From contig NZ_BAABHJ010000001.1 of the NCBI RefSeq assembly GCF_039542035.1, forward strand, positions 372,001 to 436,000: a stretch of DNA of 64,000 bases, written 5' to 3'. Made by a program: the position numbers and the translations under genes. Numbering within the stretch: the stretch's first letter is position 1; each line of letters begins with the position of its first letter. The notes under the pieces are model-generated. The model searched no databases. It had not been told where the DNA came from and worked only from the letters and a program-made list of their open reading frames with translations. Origin of the DNA: Actinoallomurus liliacearum. Lineage in GTDB: Bacteria > Actinomycetota > Actinomycetes > Streptosporangiales > Streptosporangiaceae. This document shows, in pieces, positions 50,125 to 58,585 of the stretch.

Positions 50125-51606
50125 CTATCGGCGCGGGACGGGTCCGGTGACGCGTTCGGCGGCCAACCGGCCGGACACCAGCACCATGGGCACGCCGACC
50201 CCCGGCTGCGTGCCCGAACCGACGAACACCACGTTCTCCAGCCGCGGCGCGAGGTTCGCGGGGCGCCATGGCCCCGTCTGGCCGACCGTGTGCGCCAGCG
50301 CGAACGGGGTGCCGGCCGCCATGCCCGCCGCCGCCCAGTCGGACGGCAGGACGACGTTGCGCACCGTGGTCGCTCCCGACAGGCCGCGGTAGCCGCGTCG
50401 CTCCAGCGTGTCGATCAGGTGCTCGACATAGCGCGGCCCGGTGCGGCGCCAGTCGATGCCGGCGGTGAGGTTGGGCGCCGGGGCCAGTACGTAGAGGCCC
50501 CGCGCTCCGGGCGGCGCCATGGCCGGCTCGGTGATGCTCGGGTTGCACACCAGCAGCGACGGGTCGCTCATCGTACGGCCGTGCCGGGTGATCTCGTCGA
50601 ACGTCGCGCGCCATCGTCGGCCGAAATGGATGTTGTGGTGGGCGAGGTGCGGGTAGCCGGCGGCGACGCCGAGGTGCAGCAGGACGCAGGACGGTGAGTA
50701 TCGCAGCCGTCGGCGCAGTGGCCGCCCCAGCAACTCGGCGGCGGCCACCGGAAGGTCCGGGTTGAGGACCACCACGTCGGCGGGCAGCCGGGTACCGTCG
50801 GCCAGGCGTACCGCGCGGGCCCGGCCCTGGACCAGGTCGACGCCGGCGACCTCGTGGTCATAGCGGATGTCGACACCGTGCTTGGCGGCCACGGCGGCGA
50901 GCGCCCGGGCGACGGCGTGCATGCCGCCGCGCGGATAGTAGACGCCGGCCACGGTGTCCAGATAGGAGATCAGCGCGTACAGGGCCCGGGCCCGGTGCGG
51001 CGGCACTCCGGCGTAGAGCGCCTGGAAGGAGAACACCCGCCGGGTGCGCGGATCGGCGAAGAAGGTGCCGATGCGCCGGGACAACCGGCCGAACCCGCCG
51101 GAGGCGGTGAGGCGCGCCAGGCTCGGGCCGGCGAGGTCGAGCGGGCCGTCGAGGTTGCGGTCGATGAAGGCGTCCCAGCAGATGTCGTAGAGCCGGCTCG
51201 CGTAGTCGACGAACCTGAGGAACCCGTCGGCCTCCCGGAGGCCGCACAGCCGTCCGATCTCGGCGGCGGTGTCCGTCGTGGCGGCCCGCACGTCGAGGGT
51301 CGACCCGTCCGGGAAGTGCGCCCGGTAGGCCGGGTCCAGCCGCACCAGATCCACCCAGTCGGCCGACCGCTCCCCGACCGCCGCCATCGTACGGTCCAGC
51401 AGTTCGGGCATCGTCAACACGGTCGGCCCCGTGTCGAACCGGAAGTCTCCGTCCCTGCGTTCACCGCAGCGTCCGCCCGGCGCGCTCGTCCGCTCCAGCA
51501 CGGTGACATCGCGCCCGGCCGCGACCAGATGGATCGCACAGGCCAGGCCGCCCAGCCCCGCGCCGACGACGATCACCTTGTCCGTCGGTCCGGCAACCGT
51601 CCTCAT
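50125..51606 (-). CDS. Phytoene desaturase-like FAD enzyme (CrtI family)
   Basis: A 493-residue FAD oxidoreductase. VIVVGAGLGGLACAIHL is the N-terminal dinucleotide motif, TSAPGGRCGERRDGDFRFD the second FAD segment, and VFVGSGTQPGVGVPMVLVSG the C-terminal motif specific to CrtI/CrtN-type desaturases. It would introduce double bases into a C30/C40 carotenoid. No crtE, crtB or cyclase gene is near, so substrate supply is unexplained. ATG 51606 has GGGAGGG upstream. Both flanks are gene relics. Confidence 0.88.
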   Translation of the reverse strand: MRTVAGPTDKVIVVGAGLGGLACAIHLVAAGRDVTVLERTSAPGGRCGERRDGDFRFDTGPTVLTMPELLDRTMAAVGERSADWVDLVRLDPAYRAHFPDGSTLDVRAATTDTAAEIGRLCGLREADGFLRFVDYASRLYDICWDAFIDRNLDGPLDLAGPSLARLTASGGFGRLSRRIGTFFADPRTRRVFSFQALYAGVPPHRARALYALISYLDTVAGVYYPRGGMHAVARALAAVAAKHGVDIRYDHEVAGVDLVQGRARAVRLADGTRLPADVVVLNPDLPVAAAELLGRPLRRRLRYSPSCVLLHLGVAAGYPHLAHHNIHFGRRWRATFDEITRHGRTMSDPSLLVCNPSITEPAMAPPGARGLYVLAPAPNLTAGIDWRRTGPRYVEHLIDTLERRGYRGLSGATTVRNVVLPSDWAAAGMAAGTPFALAHTVGQTGPWRPANLAPRLENVVFVGSGTQPGVGVPMVLVSGRLAAERVTGPVPRR

Positions 51607-51722
51607 CGCGCCCTCCCGCCCCCGAATGCGTCCCCCCGCACCGCACCGCGTCACCGGGCGCGGCGCGGTTTTGGCATCGATTTTGGAGTCGGCACGCACC
51701 GGCGGTCCCGGCGGCGACGCGG

Positions 51723-52139
51723 TCAGGCCGCGGTCGCGAGCCCCAGGTCCGGGCCGAACAGCTCGTAGTGGATGCGATCCGCCGGAACACCGAGGTCCAG
51801 GAGCTGGGACCGGATCGAGCGCATGAAGGGCACCGGGCCGCACAGGTAGGCGCGGGTGTCCTCGGGGATGTCGATCCCCGACAGGTCGGCCAGTCCCGTA
51901 CGGCCCGCCGGCCAGGCGACCTCGGGTCGCTCGTACCAGATGTGCGCCTCGGCACGCGGCAGCTTGTCGACGAGGAGTCCGAGCTCGTCGCGGAAGGCAT
52001 GGGTGCGCTGGGAGCGGTCGGCGTGCACGGCGATCACCTGCCGGGTGGACCCGGTGGCCGCCAGGTGGGCCAGCATGCTGATCATCGGCGTGCTGCCGAT
52101 GCCCGCGGAGGCCAGGAGAAGCGGCGACTCACCCGGCGG
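51723..52139 (-). pseudogene. Truncated FNR-type reductase (flavohaemoprotein-like C-terminus)
   Basis: The frame encodes the NAD-binding half of a ferredoxin/flavohaemoprotein reductase: PLLLASAGIGSTPMISMLAH, IAVHADRSQRTHAFRDEL and YLCGPVPFMRSIRSQLLDLG, ending near LGLATAA. The FAD half is missing: upstream sequence loses homology at about 52140 and hits a stop. An internal ATG (52085) could give a 120-residue fragment without the FAD domain, so function is unlikely. Confidence 0.75.
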
Positions 52140-52169
52140 CTTTCGGTGTTGGCGACCCGGCCTCTCGCG

Positions 52170-52787
52170 TCAGGGGGCGTAGCTCATCACGTGGGCGTGG
52201 ACCATGCGGCCGACGGCGGGGTCGCACCGGCGGAACGCCTCGGTGATGTGGGTGTGCTCGGCGGCCTTGCCGCACAGCTCGGTGCCCCGGCGCCGCAGGG
52301 ACAGGGCCGTCCACACCTCGATGCCCAGCGACTGCCACACCGACCGCAGCAGGCGGTTGCCGGACGCCTCGACGATCTCGCGGTGGAACGCGATGCTGTG
52401 CCGCATCTCCTCGTCCCGGTCGGTGGCGGCGGCCAGGCGCGCGATGTGGGCCTCGAGCGCCTCGACCCGGCCGGCCATCCGGCGCACGGCGAGGTCGGCA
52501 GCGGTCTCCTCCAGGCCCGCGCGGACCGGGAAGACCTCCGCGAGATCCTCGTCTGTGAAATCGCGCACTCTCGCGCCCCGGTTGGGCAGCGTCTCGATCA
52601 GGCGGAGCGCCTCGAGATGGCGGAGCGCCTCCCGGACGGGTGCCTGACTGACGCCGAGCTCGGCCGCGATGCGGCGTTCGACGATACGCTCGCCGGGGGC
52701 CCAGCGGCCCGAGGTGATGCCGTCGATCAGGACCTGGCGGATCTGGTCGCCGAGGCCGGTGCGCACCAGCGGGGCAGACGCGTTCAT
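52170..52787 (-). CDS. GntR-family regulator (FadR/FCD subfamily)
   Basis: A 205-residue repressor or activator: winged helix about 10-75 (ERIVERRIAAELGVSQAPVREALRHLE, partial here) and an all-helical FCD ligand domain with Asp/His metal ligands (VRAGLEETAADLAVRRM; FHREIVEASGNRLL; HTHITEAF). FCD members sense small carboxylates. ATG 52787. It is divergent from the dehydrogenase operon and the gap holds a perfect palindrome, so it probably controls both directions. Confidence 0.9.
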   Translation of the reverse strand: MNASAPLVRTGLGDQIRQVLIDGITSGRWAPGERIVERRIAAELGVSQAPVREALRHLEALRLIETLPNRGARVRDFTDEDLAEVFPVRAGLEETAADLAVRRMAGRVEALEAHIARLAAATDRDEEMRHSIAFHREIVEASGNRLLRSVWQSLGIEVWTALSLRRRGTELCGKAAEHTHITEAFRRCDPAVGRMVHAHVMSYAP

Positions 52788-52837
52788 GTTACTCAATGGT
52801 AGCCGCCCCCTACGTGGTAAAACCCTTCTTATCGCTG

Positions 52838-52857
52838 ATCTATGATCGATCATAGAT
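52838..52857. promoter_or_regulatory. Perfect 20-bp palindrome, GntR operator candidate
   Basis: ATCTATGATCGATCATAGAT is a perfect 20-bp palindrome centred between gntR (start 52787) and pdhA (start 52932). FCD-type GntR proteins bind short palindromes of this kind in divergent promoters. It is by far the most symmetrical element in this gap. Confidence 0.7.
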
Positions 52858-52931
52858 AATCGCCTCCTGATTGTATGGGCGCGGCTCATGGGAACCCCAT
52901 CGAAGCGCCCGGACACGAAGGGAAGACCTCG

Positions 52932-53990
52932 ATGGGTGACACCAAGACGAGGACCCCGGCACGACGGGCCAAGACTCGCGTGGCACAGCCCGAGCCGGAG
53001 ACGCTGGTCGCGTACTACCGGCAGATGCTGCTGATCCGCAGGTTCGAAGAGCGCGCCGCCCGGGCCTACACCGAGGCCAAGATCGGTGGCTACTGCCACC
53101 TGAATCTCGGTGAGGAGGCGACGGTCACCGGGCTGATGGCCGCGCTGGAGCCTCGTGACTACCTGTTCACGAACTACCGGGAGCACGGCTACGCCCTCGC
53201 CCGCGGCATCGACGCCCGCCGGGTCATGGCCGAGCTGTACGGCCGGAGCACGGGCGTCTCCAAGGGCTGGGGCGGCTCGATGCACATGTTCGACCTGGAG
53301 TCGCGACTGCTCGGCGGGTACGGCATCGTCGGCGGCCAGCTCCCCCTTGCCACGGGCGCGGCGCTCGCCGTGTCCTACAAGGGCGGCGACGAGGTCGTCA
53401 TGTGCCAGATGGGCGACGGCACGACCAACATCGGCGCGTTCCACGAGTCGCTGAACATGGCCGCCCTCTGGGACCTGCCGGTCGTCTTCGTGGTCGTCAA
53501 CAACGGCCTGGGCATGGGCACCACGGTCGAGAACTCCTCGGCCGAGCCGGAGCTGTACCGCCGGGCCGCGGCGTACCGCATGGAGGGCGCCCGCGTCGAC
53601 GGCACCGACGTCGTCGCCGTACGGGAGGCCGCGCGGGCTGCGGTCGAGCGGGCCCGGGCCGAGCACAAGCCGTTCCTGCTGGAGACGACGAGCCCGCGCC
53701 TGCGCGGCCACTCGGTCGTCGACCCGGCCCGCTACCGCACGGCGGAGGAGAAGGACGCGCTCAAGGCCGCCGACCCGCTCGCCCACTTCGGGCTCGCGCT
53801 GGAGGAGGCCGGCGTCCTGGACGCGGAGGCGCGCGAGAAGCTGGACGCCGAGGTCAAGGCCGAGGTCGACGACGCGGCCGCGTTCGCCGACGACAGCCCG
53901 CACCCGGACGTGTCCACGCTCTTCGACTACACCTACGCCACGCCCGTGCATGGCGAGTCCCGCCGCCTGCCGGCCGACCCGGTCTTCTGA
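52932..53990 (+). CDS. pdhA: 2-oxoacid dehydrogenase E1 alpha subunit
   Basis: A 352-residue thiamine-diphosphate subunit. The cofactor motif is GDGTTNIGAFHESLN (GDG...N) and VSKGWGGSMHMFD is typical of pyruvate/acetoin E1 alpha. With E1 beta it decarboxylates the oxoacid and passes the acyl group to lipoate. Pyruvate is the most likely substrate; acetoin or branched-chain acids are alternatives. ATG 52932 has AGGGAAG upstream. First gene of a three-gene operon under the GntR operator. Confidence 0.9.
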   Translation: MGDTKTRTPARRAKTRVAQPEPETLVAYYRQMLLIRRFEERAARAYTEAKIGGYCHLNLGEEATVTGLMAALEPRDYLFTNYREHGYALARGIDARRVMAELYGRSTGVSKGWGGSMHMFDLESRLLGGYGIVGGQLPLATGAALAVSYKGGDEVVMCQMGDGTTNIGAFHESLNMAALWDLPVVFVVVNNGLGMGTTVENSSAEPELYRRAAAYRMEGARVDGTDVVAVREAARAAVERARAEHKPFLLETTSPRLRGHSVVDPARYRTAEEKDALKAADPLAHFGLALEEAGVLDAEAREKLDAEVKAEVDDAAAFADDSPHPDVSTLFDYTYATPVHGESRRLPADPVF

Positions 53991-54000
53991 GGAGATTCAC

Positions 54001-54987
54001 ATGGCGACCATGACCTACCGCCAGGCCCTCCGGGACACCCTGCGCGACGAGATGCTGCGCGACGAGAACGTCTTCGTCATGGGCGAGGAGATCGGCGTCT
54101 TCGAGGGCTCGTACAAGATCACTGAGGGGCTGCTCAAGGAGTTCGGGCCCAAGCGCGTCCGCGACACCCCGATCGCCGAGGAGGGCTTCGTCGGCGCCGC
54201 GATCGGCGCGGCCATGCTCGGCCTGCGCCCCGTCGTCGAGATCATGACGATCAACTTCTCGCTGCTCGCGCTGGACCAGATCGTCAACCACGCCGCCAAG
54301 ATCTACGGCATGTTCGGCGGGCAGTGCAGCGTGCCGATGGTGATCCGCACGCCCGGTGGCGGCGGCCAGCAGCTCGGCGCCACGCACTCGCAGAACGTCG
54401 AGCTGTTCTACTCGTTCATCCCGGGCCTGAAGGTCCTCGCGCCCAGCACGCCCGCCGAGGCGTCCTCGATGCTGCGGGCCGCGATCCGCGACGACGACCC
54501 GGTGCTGTTCCTGGAGAACCTCGCGCTGTACAACACGCGCGGCGAGGTGCCCGACGACCTGGAGCCCGCCGAGATCGGCCGGGCCGCCGTCACCCGGCCG
54601 GGCACCGACGTGACGATCGTCGCCTACTCGCGGATGGCCCACGTCGCCGCCGAGGCGGCCGAGAAGCTGGCCACCGAGGGCATCAACGCCGAGATCGTCG
54701 ACCTGCGCAGCCTGCGCCCGCTGGACCGCGAGACCGTCGTCGAGTCCGTCCGCCGCACCGGCTGCGCCGTCGTCGCCGAGGACGACTGGCTCACGTACGG
54801 CATCGGCGCCGAGATCGCCGCGACGATCCAGGAGGGAGCGTTCGACTGGCTCGACGCGCCGGTGCGCCGGGTCGCGATGGCCGAGGTGCCGCTCCCCTAC
54901 TCCAAGCCGCTCGAACTGGCCGCCCTGCCGTCGGCCGAGTCGCTCGTCACCGCCGTCCGCGACACCGTACGCGCGACCGGCCGTTAG
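54001..54987 (+). CDS. pdhB: 2-oxoacid dehydrogenase E1 beta subunit
   Basis: A 328-residue partner of E1 alpha. MGEEIGVFEGSYKITEGLL carries the conserved Glu that activates thiamine diphosphate, and GGGGQQLGATHSQNVE the phosphate-loop region. ATG 54001 is 10 bp after pdhA, with GAGGAG between them. Confidence 0.92.
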   Translation: MATMTYRQALRDTLRDEMLRDENVFVMGEEIGVFEGSYKITEGLLKEFGPKRVRDTPIAEEGFVGAAIGAAMLGLRPVVEIMTINFSLLALDQIVNHAAKIYGMFGGQCSVPMVIRTPGGGGQQLGATHSQNVELFYSFIPGLKVLAPSTPAEASSMLRAAIRDDDPVLFLENLALYNTRGEVPDDLEPAEIGRAAVTRPGTDVTIVAYSRMAHVAAEAAEKLATEGINAEIVDLRSLRPLDRETVVESVRRTGCAVVAEDDWLTYGIGAEIAATIQEGAFDWLDAPVRRVAMAEVPLPYSKPLELAALPSAESLVTAVRDTVRATGR

Positions 54988-54995
54988 GAAGATTC

Positions 54996-56276
54996 ATGCC
55001 CGAGATCCTCATGCCGCGCCTGTCCGACACCATGGAGGAAGGCGTCATCAGCGCGTGGCACAAGAAGCCCGGCGACAAGGTCACCGCCGGGGAGGCCCTG
55101 GTCGACATCGAGACCGACAAGGCCCTCATGGAGTACGAGGCGTACGAGGACGGCGTCCTCGGCGAGATCCTGGTCGCGGAGGGCCAGACCGCGGGCATCG
55201 GCACGCCGATCGCGGTCCTGCTGGCCGAAGGCGAGTCCGCACCCGCGCCCCGGCAGGCCCCCGCCGCGCCGGAGGCCTCCGCCGCCGCGAACGGCCAGGC
55301 GGCCGCGCCGCAGCAGACCGCCGCCACGCCGGCCCCCGCCGCGACCGCCACGGCTCCGGCGCAGGACGTCGCCGCCGCCGCGTCGAACGGCGCCCGCTCC
55401 CGGCCGCCGTCCTCCCCGCTCGCGCGCAGGCTGGCGCGCGAGAACGACATCGACCTGGCGACGCTCACCGGCTCCGGCCCCGGCGGCCGGATCGTCCGGG
55501 CCGACATCGAGGCCGCGCTCAAGAACGCCCCGGCCCCGGCGGTCGCCGCCGCGCCCGCGGCGACCGCGGCTCCCGCCGCGACCGAGGACCCGGACGTCGA
55601 GCGGGTGCCGCTCAGCCGGATCCGGAAGGTCACCGCCCGCCGACTCACCGAGAGCATGCAGACGACGCCGCACTTCTACCTGACGCGGATCGTCGACGTC
55701 GGCGCGCTGCTGGCCTTCCGCAAGACGCTGAACGAGTCGCTCGCCCCGGCCAAGGTGAGCGTCAACGACCTCATCGTCAAGGCGTGCGCGACGGCTCTGC
55801 GGGCGAACCCGGTGCTGAACGTGTCGTTCACCGAGGACAACCTCCTCGTGCACAAGCGGGTGAACGTCGGCGTGGCCGTGGCGCTGGAGGACGGCCTCGT
55901 CGTCCCGGTGATCCGGGACGCCGACCGTAAGACCGTGTCGCAGATCGGCATGGAGACCCGCGAGCTGGCCGGGCGGGCGCGCGAGCAGCGCCTCACCCCG
56001 CAGGAGATGTCCGGCGGCACGTTCACCGTCAGCAACCTCGGGATGTTCGGCGTCGACTCCTTCACCGCGGTCATCAACCCGCCGGAGGCGGGGATCCTCG
56101 CCGTCGGCGGGACCCGCAAGGACGTCGTGGTCGGCGACGACGGTGAGTTCGTCGCCCGGGACCGGCTCACGCTGACGCTCTCCGTCGACCACCGCGCCTG
56201 CGACGGCGCGACCGGCGCGAAGTTCCTCGGCGAGCTGGCCGGGCTGCTGGAGAACCCGCTCCGCATCATCGCCTGA
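54996..56276 (+). CDS. pdhC: Dihydrolipoamide acyltransferase (E2)
   Basis: A 426-residue E2: one lipoyl domain (1-78; lipoyl Lys in ETDKALMEYE), an Ala/Pro-rich linker (about 80-135), a peripheral-subunit-binding domain (SSPLARRLARENDIDL, GSGPGGRIVRADIE) and the catalytic domain ending with DHRACDGATGA. It forms the complex core. ATG 54996 is 8 bp after pdhB with AGGAAG upstream. No E3 (lipoamide dehydrogenase) gene is adjacent, so a shared E3 from elsewhere must serve it. Confidence 0.93.
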   Translation: MPEILMPRLSDTMEEGVISAWHKKPGDKVTAGEALVDIETDKALMEYEAYEDGVLGEILVAEGQTAGIGTPIAVLLAEGESAPAPRQAPAAPEASAAANGQAAAPQQTAATPAPAATATAPAQDVAAAASNGARSRPPSSPLARRLARENDIDLATLTGSGPGGRIVRADIEAALKNAPAPAVAAAPAATAAPAATEDPDVERVPLSRIRKVTARRLTESMQTTPHFYLTRIVDVGALLAFRKTLNESLAPAKVSVNDLIVKACATALRANPVLNVSFTEDNLLVHKRVNVGVAVALEDGLVVPVIRDADRKTVSQIGMETRELAGRAREQRLTPQEMSGGTFTVSNLGMFGVDSFTAVINPPEAGILAVGGTRKDVVVGDDGEFVARDRLTLTLSVDHRACDGATGAKFLGELAGLLENPLRIIA

Positions 56277-56284
56277 CCCGGAAA

Positions 56285-56325
56285 GGGGCATTTCCTCCGC
56301 CTTCAATGGGGGGAGGAAATGCCCC
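56285..56325 (+). terminator. Terminator of the dehydrogenase operon
   Basis: GGGGCATTTCCTCC (56285-56298) pairs perfectly with GGAGGAAATGCCCC (56312-56325), a 14-base stem with a 13-base loop, starting 8 bp after the pdhC stop. Confidence 0.8.
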
Positions 56326-56393
56326 GGCCACGGAGCCGAGAGCCGCCCGTCCGGCAGGACGGAGCGCGTGCTACTCGACCGGGACCATACGAC

Positions 56394-56432
56394 GACGCCC
56401 CGTCGTCCTCTCGAGGAGGATGGCGGGGCGTC
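56394..56432. terminator. Second hairpin downstream of the operon
   Basis: GACGCCCCG (56394-56402) pairs with CGGGGCGTC (56424-56432), and inside it TCCTC pairs with GAGGA around TCGAG. It may be a back-up terminator. The 56277-56589 gap otherwise holds only the marR promoter region; I see no gene there. Confidence 0.6.
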
Positions 56433-56565
56433 TTCGGCGTTACGGGCTCAGGACCTGCCTGGCCCGGCCGGTTCTGATCCACGGCAGGCCCTGCCCCGCC
56501 GGGGGAGAACCTCGCGACCGGCCCTTACGACGTGGGGCGCGATCGTTCTCGCTTGCAGCAGACAG

Positions 56566-56577
56566 TACGAAATCGTA
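56566..56577. promoter_or_regulatory. TACGA AA TCGTA palindrome upstream of marR
   Basis: TACGA at 56566-56570 and TCGTA at 56573-56577 are inverted around AA, 13 bp before the marR start, and AATCGT recurs at about 56586-56591. It is a natural autorepressor site for MarR; inferred from position. Confidence 0.4.
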
Positions 56578-56589
56578 TATTCCGTAATC

Positions 56590-57024
56590 GTGAAGTCCGA
56601 ATCCGTACCATCTGGATGGTCGGCTCTGCTCGCGTTGCAGCGGGCCACCCACGCCACCCTGCAAGCGCTCTCCGCGGAGCTCGTCGACCTGGGCCTGACC
56701 ACCTCCGAGATGAACGCGCTGGCGAACCTGGCCGACGGCCGAGGGCGGACCGTGTCCGAACTCGGCGCGGCCGTGGGCACCCGCCCCACCACACTGACCA
56801 GCGTGCTGGACCGCCTGGAACGACGCGGCCACATCACCCGCGGCACCCGCTCCGGAGACCGCCGGGCGGTACTCATCGAACTCACCTCGTCCGGGCAGGT
56901 GGCCGCCACGACGATCCGGCAGGCCATGGCCGACTTGGAGCACCGCGCGCTCGGCGGCCTGCCAGACGACGCGATCGCCCACCTGCGCGCCGCCCTGCAA
57001 GCCCTGACGGAGGTTCCCTCATGA
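56590..57024 (+). CDS. MarR-family regulator
   Basis: A 144-residue winged-helix protein. LGLTTSEMNALANLADG begins the DNA-binding domain, VSELGAAVGTRPTTLTSVLDRLERRGHI is its recognition-helix region, and RRAVLIELTSSGQ the wing. The start is GTG 56590 with no strong ribosome site, so it may be leaderless. It overlaps the next gene by ATGA, which suggests the two act together. Confidence 0.88.
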   Translation: MKSESVPSGWSALLALQRATHATLQALSAELVDLGLTTSEMNALANLADGRGRTVSELGAAVGTRPTTLTSVLDRLERRGHITRGTRSGDRRAVLIELTSSGQVAATTIRQAMADLEHRALGGLPDDAIAHLRAALQALTEVPS

Positions 57025-57473
57025 CCATGCGTCCCTCCGACGGCGCCCCTGACTTCGATGCGTTGATGGCCGAAGTGATGGCGACCGCCGAGCGGTTCGG
57101 CCACCGGGAACATGTCCGTCTGACCTGGCTGGCCGTTCGACGGGTCGGCGTGTCCGCGGCGGTCGGCCTGGTCGGCGACGGCATCCAGCGCACCGCCCGC
57201 TATGCGAAGGTGCCCCAGAAGTACCACGCGACCATGAGCCGGGCCTGGGTCGAACTGGTCGGTCACCACGCGGCCGAACACGGCGAAGACGACTTCACCG
57301 CATTCGCCGACCACCACCCCGCCCTGCTCGACAAGCGCCTTCTGACCCGCTTCTACCACCCGGCGACGCTGGCCTCCGCACAGGCCAGGACCGGCTGGGT
57401 CGAACCCGACCGTGCCCCATTCCCGTGGCAGGACACGAGCCGGCGGCAACCCCGAGACGAAGGGGCACGATGA
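57021..57473 (+). CDS. Unknown protein coupled to marR
   Basis: A 150-residue soluble protein. The segment FGHREHVRLTWLAVRR, then DGIQRTARYAKVPQKYHATM, WVELVGHHAAEH and HHPALLDKRLLTRFYHPATL, is helical and contains several evenly spaced histidines (FGHREH, KYH, GHHAAEH, DHHPA) that could bind a metal. It looks like a conserved family, but I cannot name it. The ATG sits in the marR stop (ATGA at 57021-57024), so it is a likely partner or target of that regulator. Confidence 0.68.
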   Translation: MTMRPSDGAPDFDALMAEVMATAERFGHREHVRLTWLAVRRVGVSAAVGLVGDGIQRTARYAKVPQKYHATMSRAWVELVGHHAAEHGEDDFTAFADHHPALLDKRLLTRFYHPATLASAQARTGWVEPDRAPFPWQDTSRRQPRDEGAR

Positions 57474-57733
57474 CCATGATCGGGCAATGGCCGCACGGGT
57501 TCACCGGGCCGTGAAGACCGGCCGGCGCGTCATCTCCCTGGTGGGGTCGGACGGGGGACGTACCGAATACTCGGGAAAGACCTCGTTCCTGGCGCCAATA
57601 TGCGAGCTTGGTCCCCTTCTCGGGCTGCGGTCGCCGAGCATTCGGTACGCCTCAGCGGGCGAGCCCCGGAGCCCGCAAGCTCCGCGAGACGGCAGGGATG
57701 ACCGCCGACGCGCGCTCGCGTGGCGCCCAGGGT

Positions 57734-58585
57734 TCACACGTCCCGGTGGTGGACGACGGCGATGGAGACGGCCGCGGCGGCGAGCGCCCAGAGGGCCAGC
57801 GTGATCCACGCCTCGGTGGTCGTCGTCGGATGGCGGACGGGGAAGTCGAAGCGTCCGTAGCCGACGTCGACCAGGCGTCCCCAGGCGCTGGCGGGCAGCG
57901 CGTGCTTGACGTCGGCCGTCCAGCGGTAGTGGTCGGTGAAGCAGAGGGGCAGCAGCAGGAGCACCGCCGTGGTGATCACCATGGTGGCCGCGCCGTGCCG
58001 GATGATCGCGCCGAGGCCCATGCCGATGAGCGCGCTGACCGGTGCGAGCAGCGCCGATGCCGCCACCGCCTGGAACGCTCCGGGGTACCCGATGGACATG
58101 CCGACGTGGCGGCCCGACAGGATGGCCTGGGTGGCCCAGAAGGAGACTCCGGCGACGACCGTCCCGTAGCCGAGCATGACCACCGTGACGTCGATCAGCT
58201 TGGCGGTCACCAGCGAACGGCGGGCCGGCACGGCCGCGAAGGTGGTTCGGATCAGCCCCGTGCCGTACTCGCCCGTGATGGTGATCGCGCCGACGCTGCC
58301 GGCGGCGAGCATGACGATCATGCCGGCGATCTGCGTGAACGCGTCGCGCATCGCCCAGATGGGGACGAAGATGGCGCGGATGTCGGAGTTGTACTGCGGC
58401 CAGTTGTGGTAGTCGGCGACGGCCGCGTTGATATTGATTCCGATGATGGTCAGCCCGCTGAGGAGCAGGGTCCAGTAGGTCGAGCGGAGCGACCAGAGCT
58501 TGGCCCACTCGGCGGCGAGGAGGTCGCGGAACCGGGCGCGCGGCTCGGTGACGGCGGGGCGGACGGTGCGGGTCGGTGCGGTCAT
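57734..58585 (-). CDS. ABC-2 type permease (exporter)
   Basis: A 283-residue membrane subunit with six helices. An N-terminal amphipathic AEWAKLWSLRSTYWTLLLSG and the conserved ITGEYGTGLIRTTFAAVPARR loop are typical of ABC-2 permeases working with short ATPases such as the next gene. It overlaps the ATPase gene by 4 bp (58582-58585). The substrate is unknown; the divergent two-component genes suggest stress- or antibiotic-responsive control. Confidence 0.9.
   Translation of the reverse strand: MTAPTRTVRPAVTEPRARFRDLLAAEWAKLWSLRSTYWTLLLSGLTIIGININAAVADYHNWPQYNSDIRAIFVPIWAMRDAFTQIAGMIVMLAAGSVGAITITGEYGTGLIRTTFAAVPARRSLVTAKLIDVTVVMLGYGTVVAGVSFWATQAILSGRHVGMSIGYPGAFQAVAASALLAPVSALIGMGLGAIIRHGAATMVITTAVLLLLPLCFTDHYRWTADVKHALPASAWGRLVDVGYGRFDFPVRHPTTTTEAWITLALWALAAAAVSIAVVHHRDV

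Noticed and set aside
48178..50697. 839-codon open frame antisense to PolX and the MMPL remnant
   Set aside because: Amino-acid composition is an antisense shadow; PolX has intact catalytic motifs on the opposite strand.
56306..56587. 93-codon open frame after the dehydrogenase operon
   Set aside because: It runs through two terminator hairpins, is Arg/Pro-rich and has no homology I can see.
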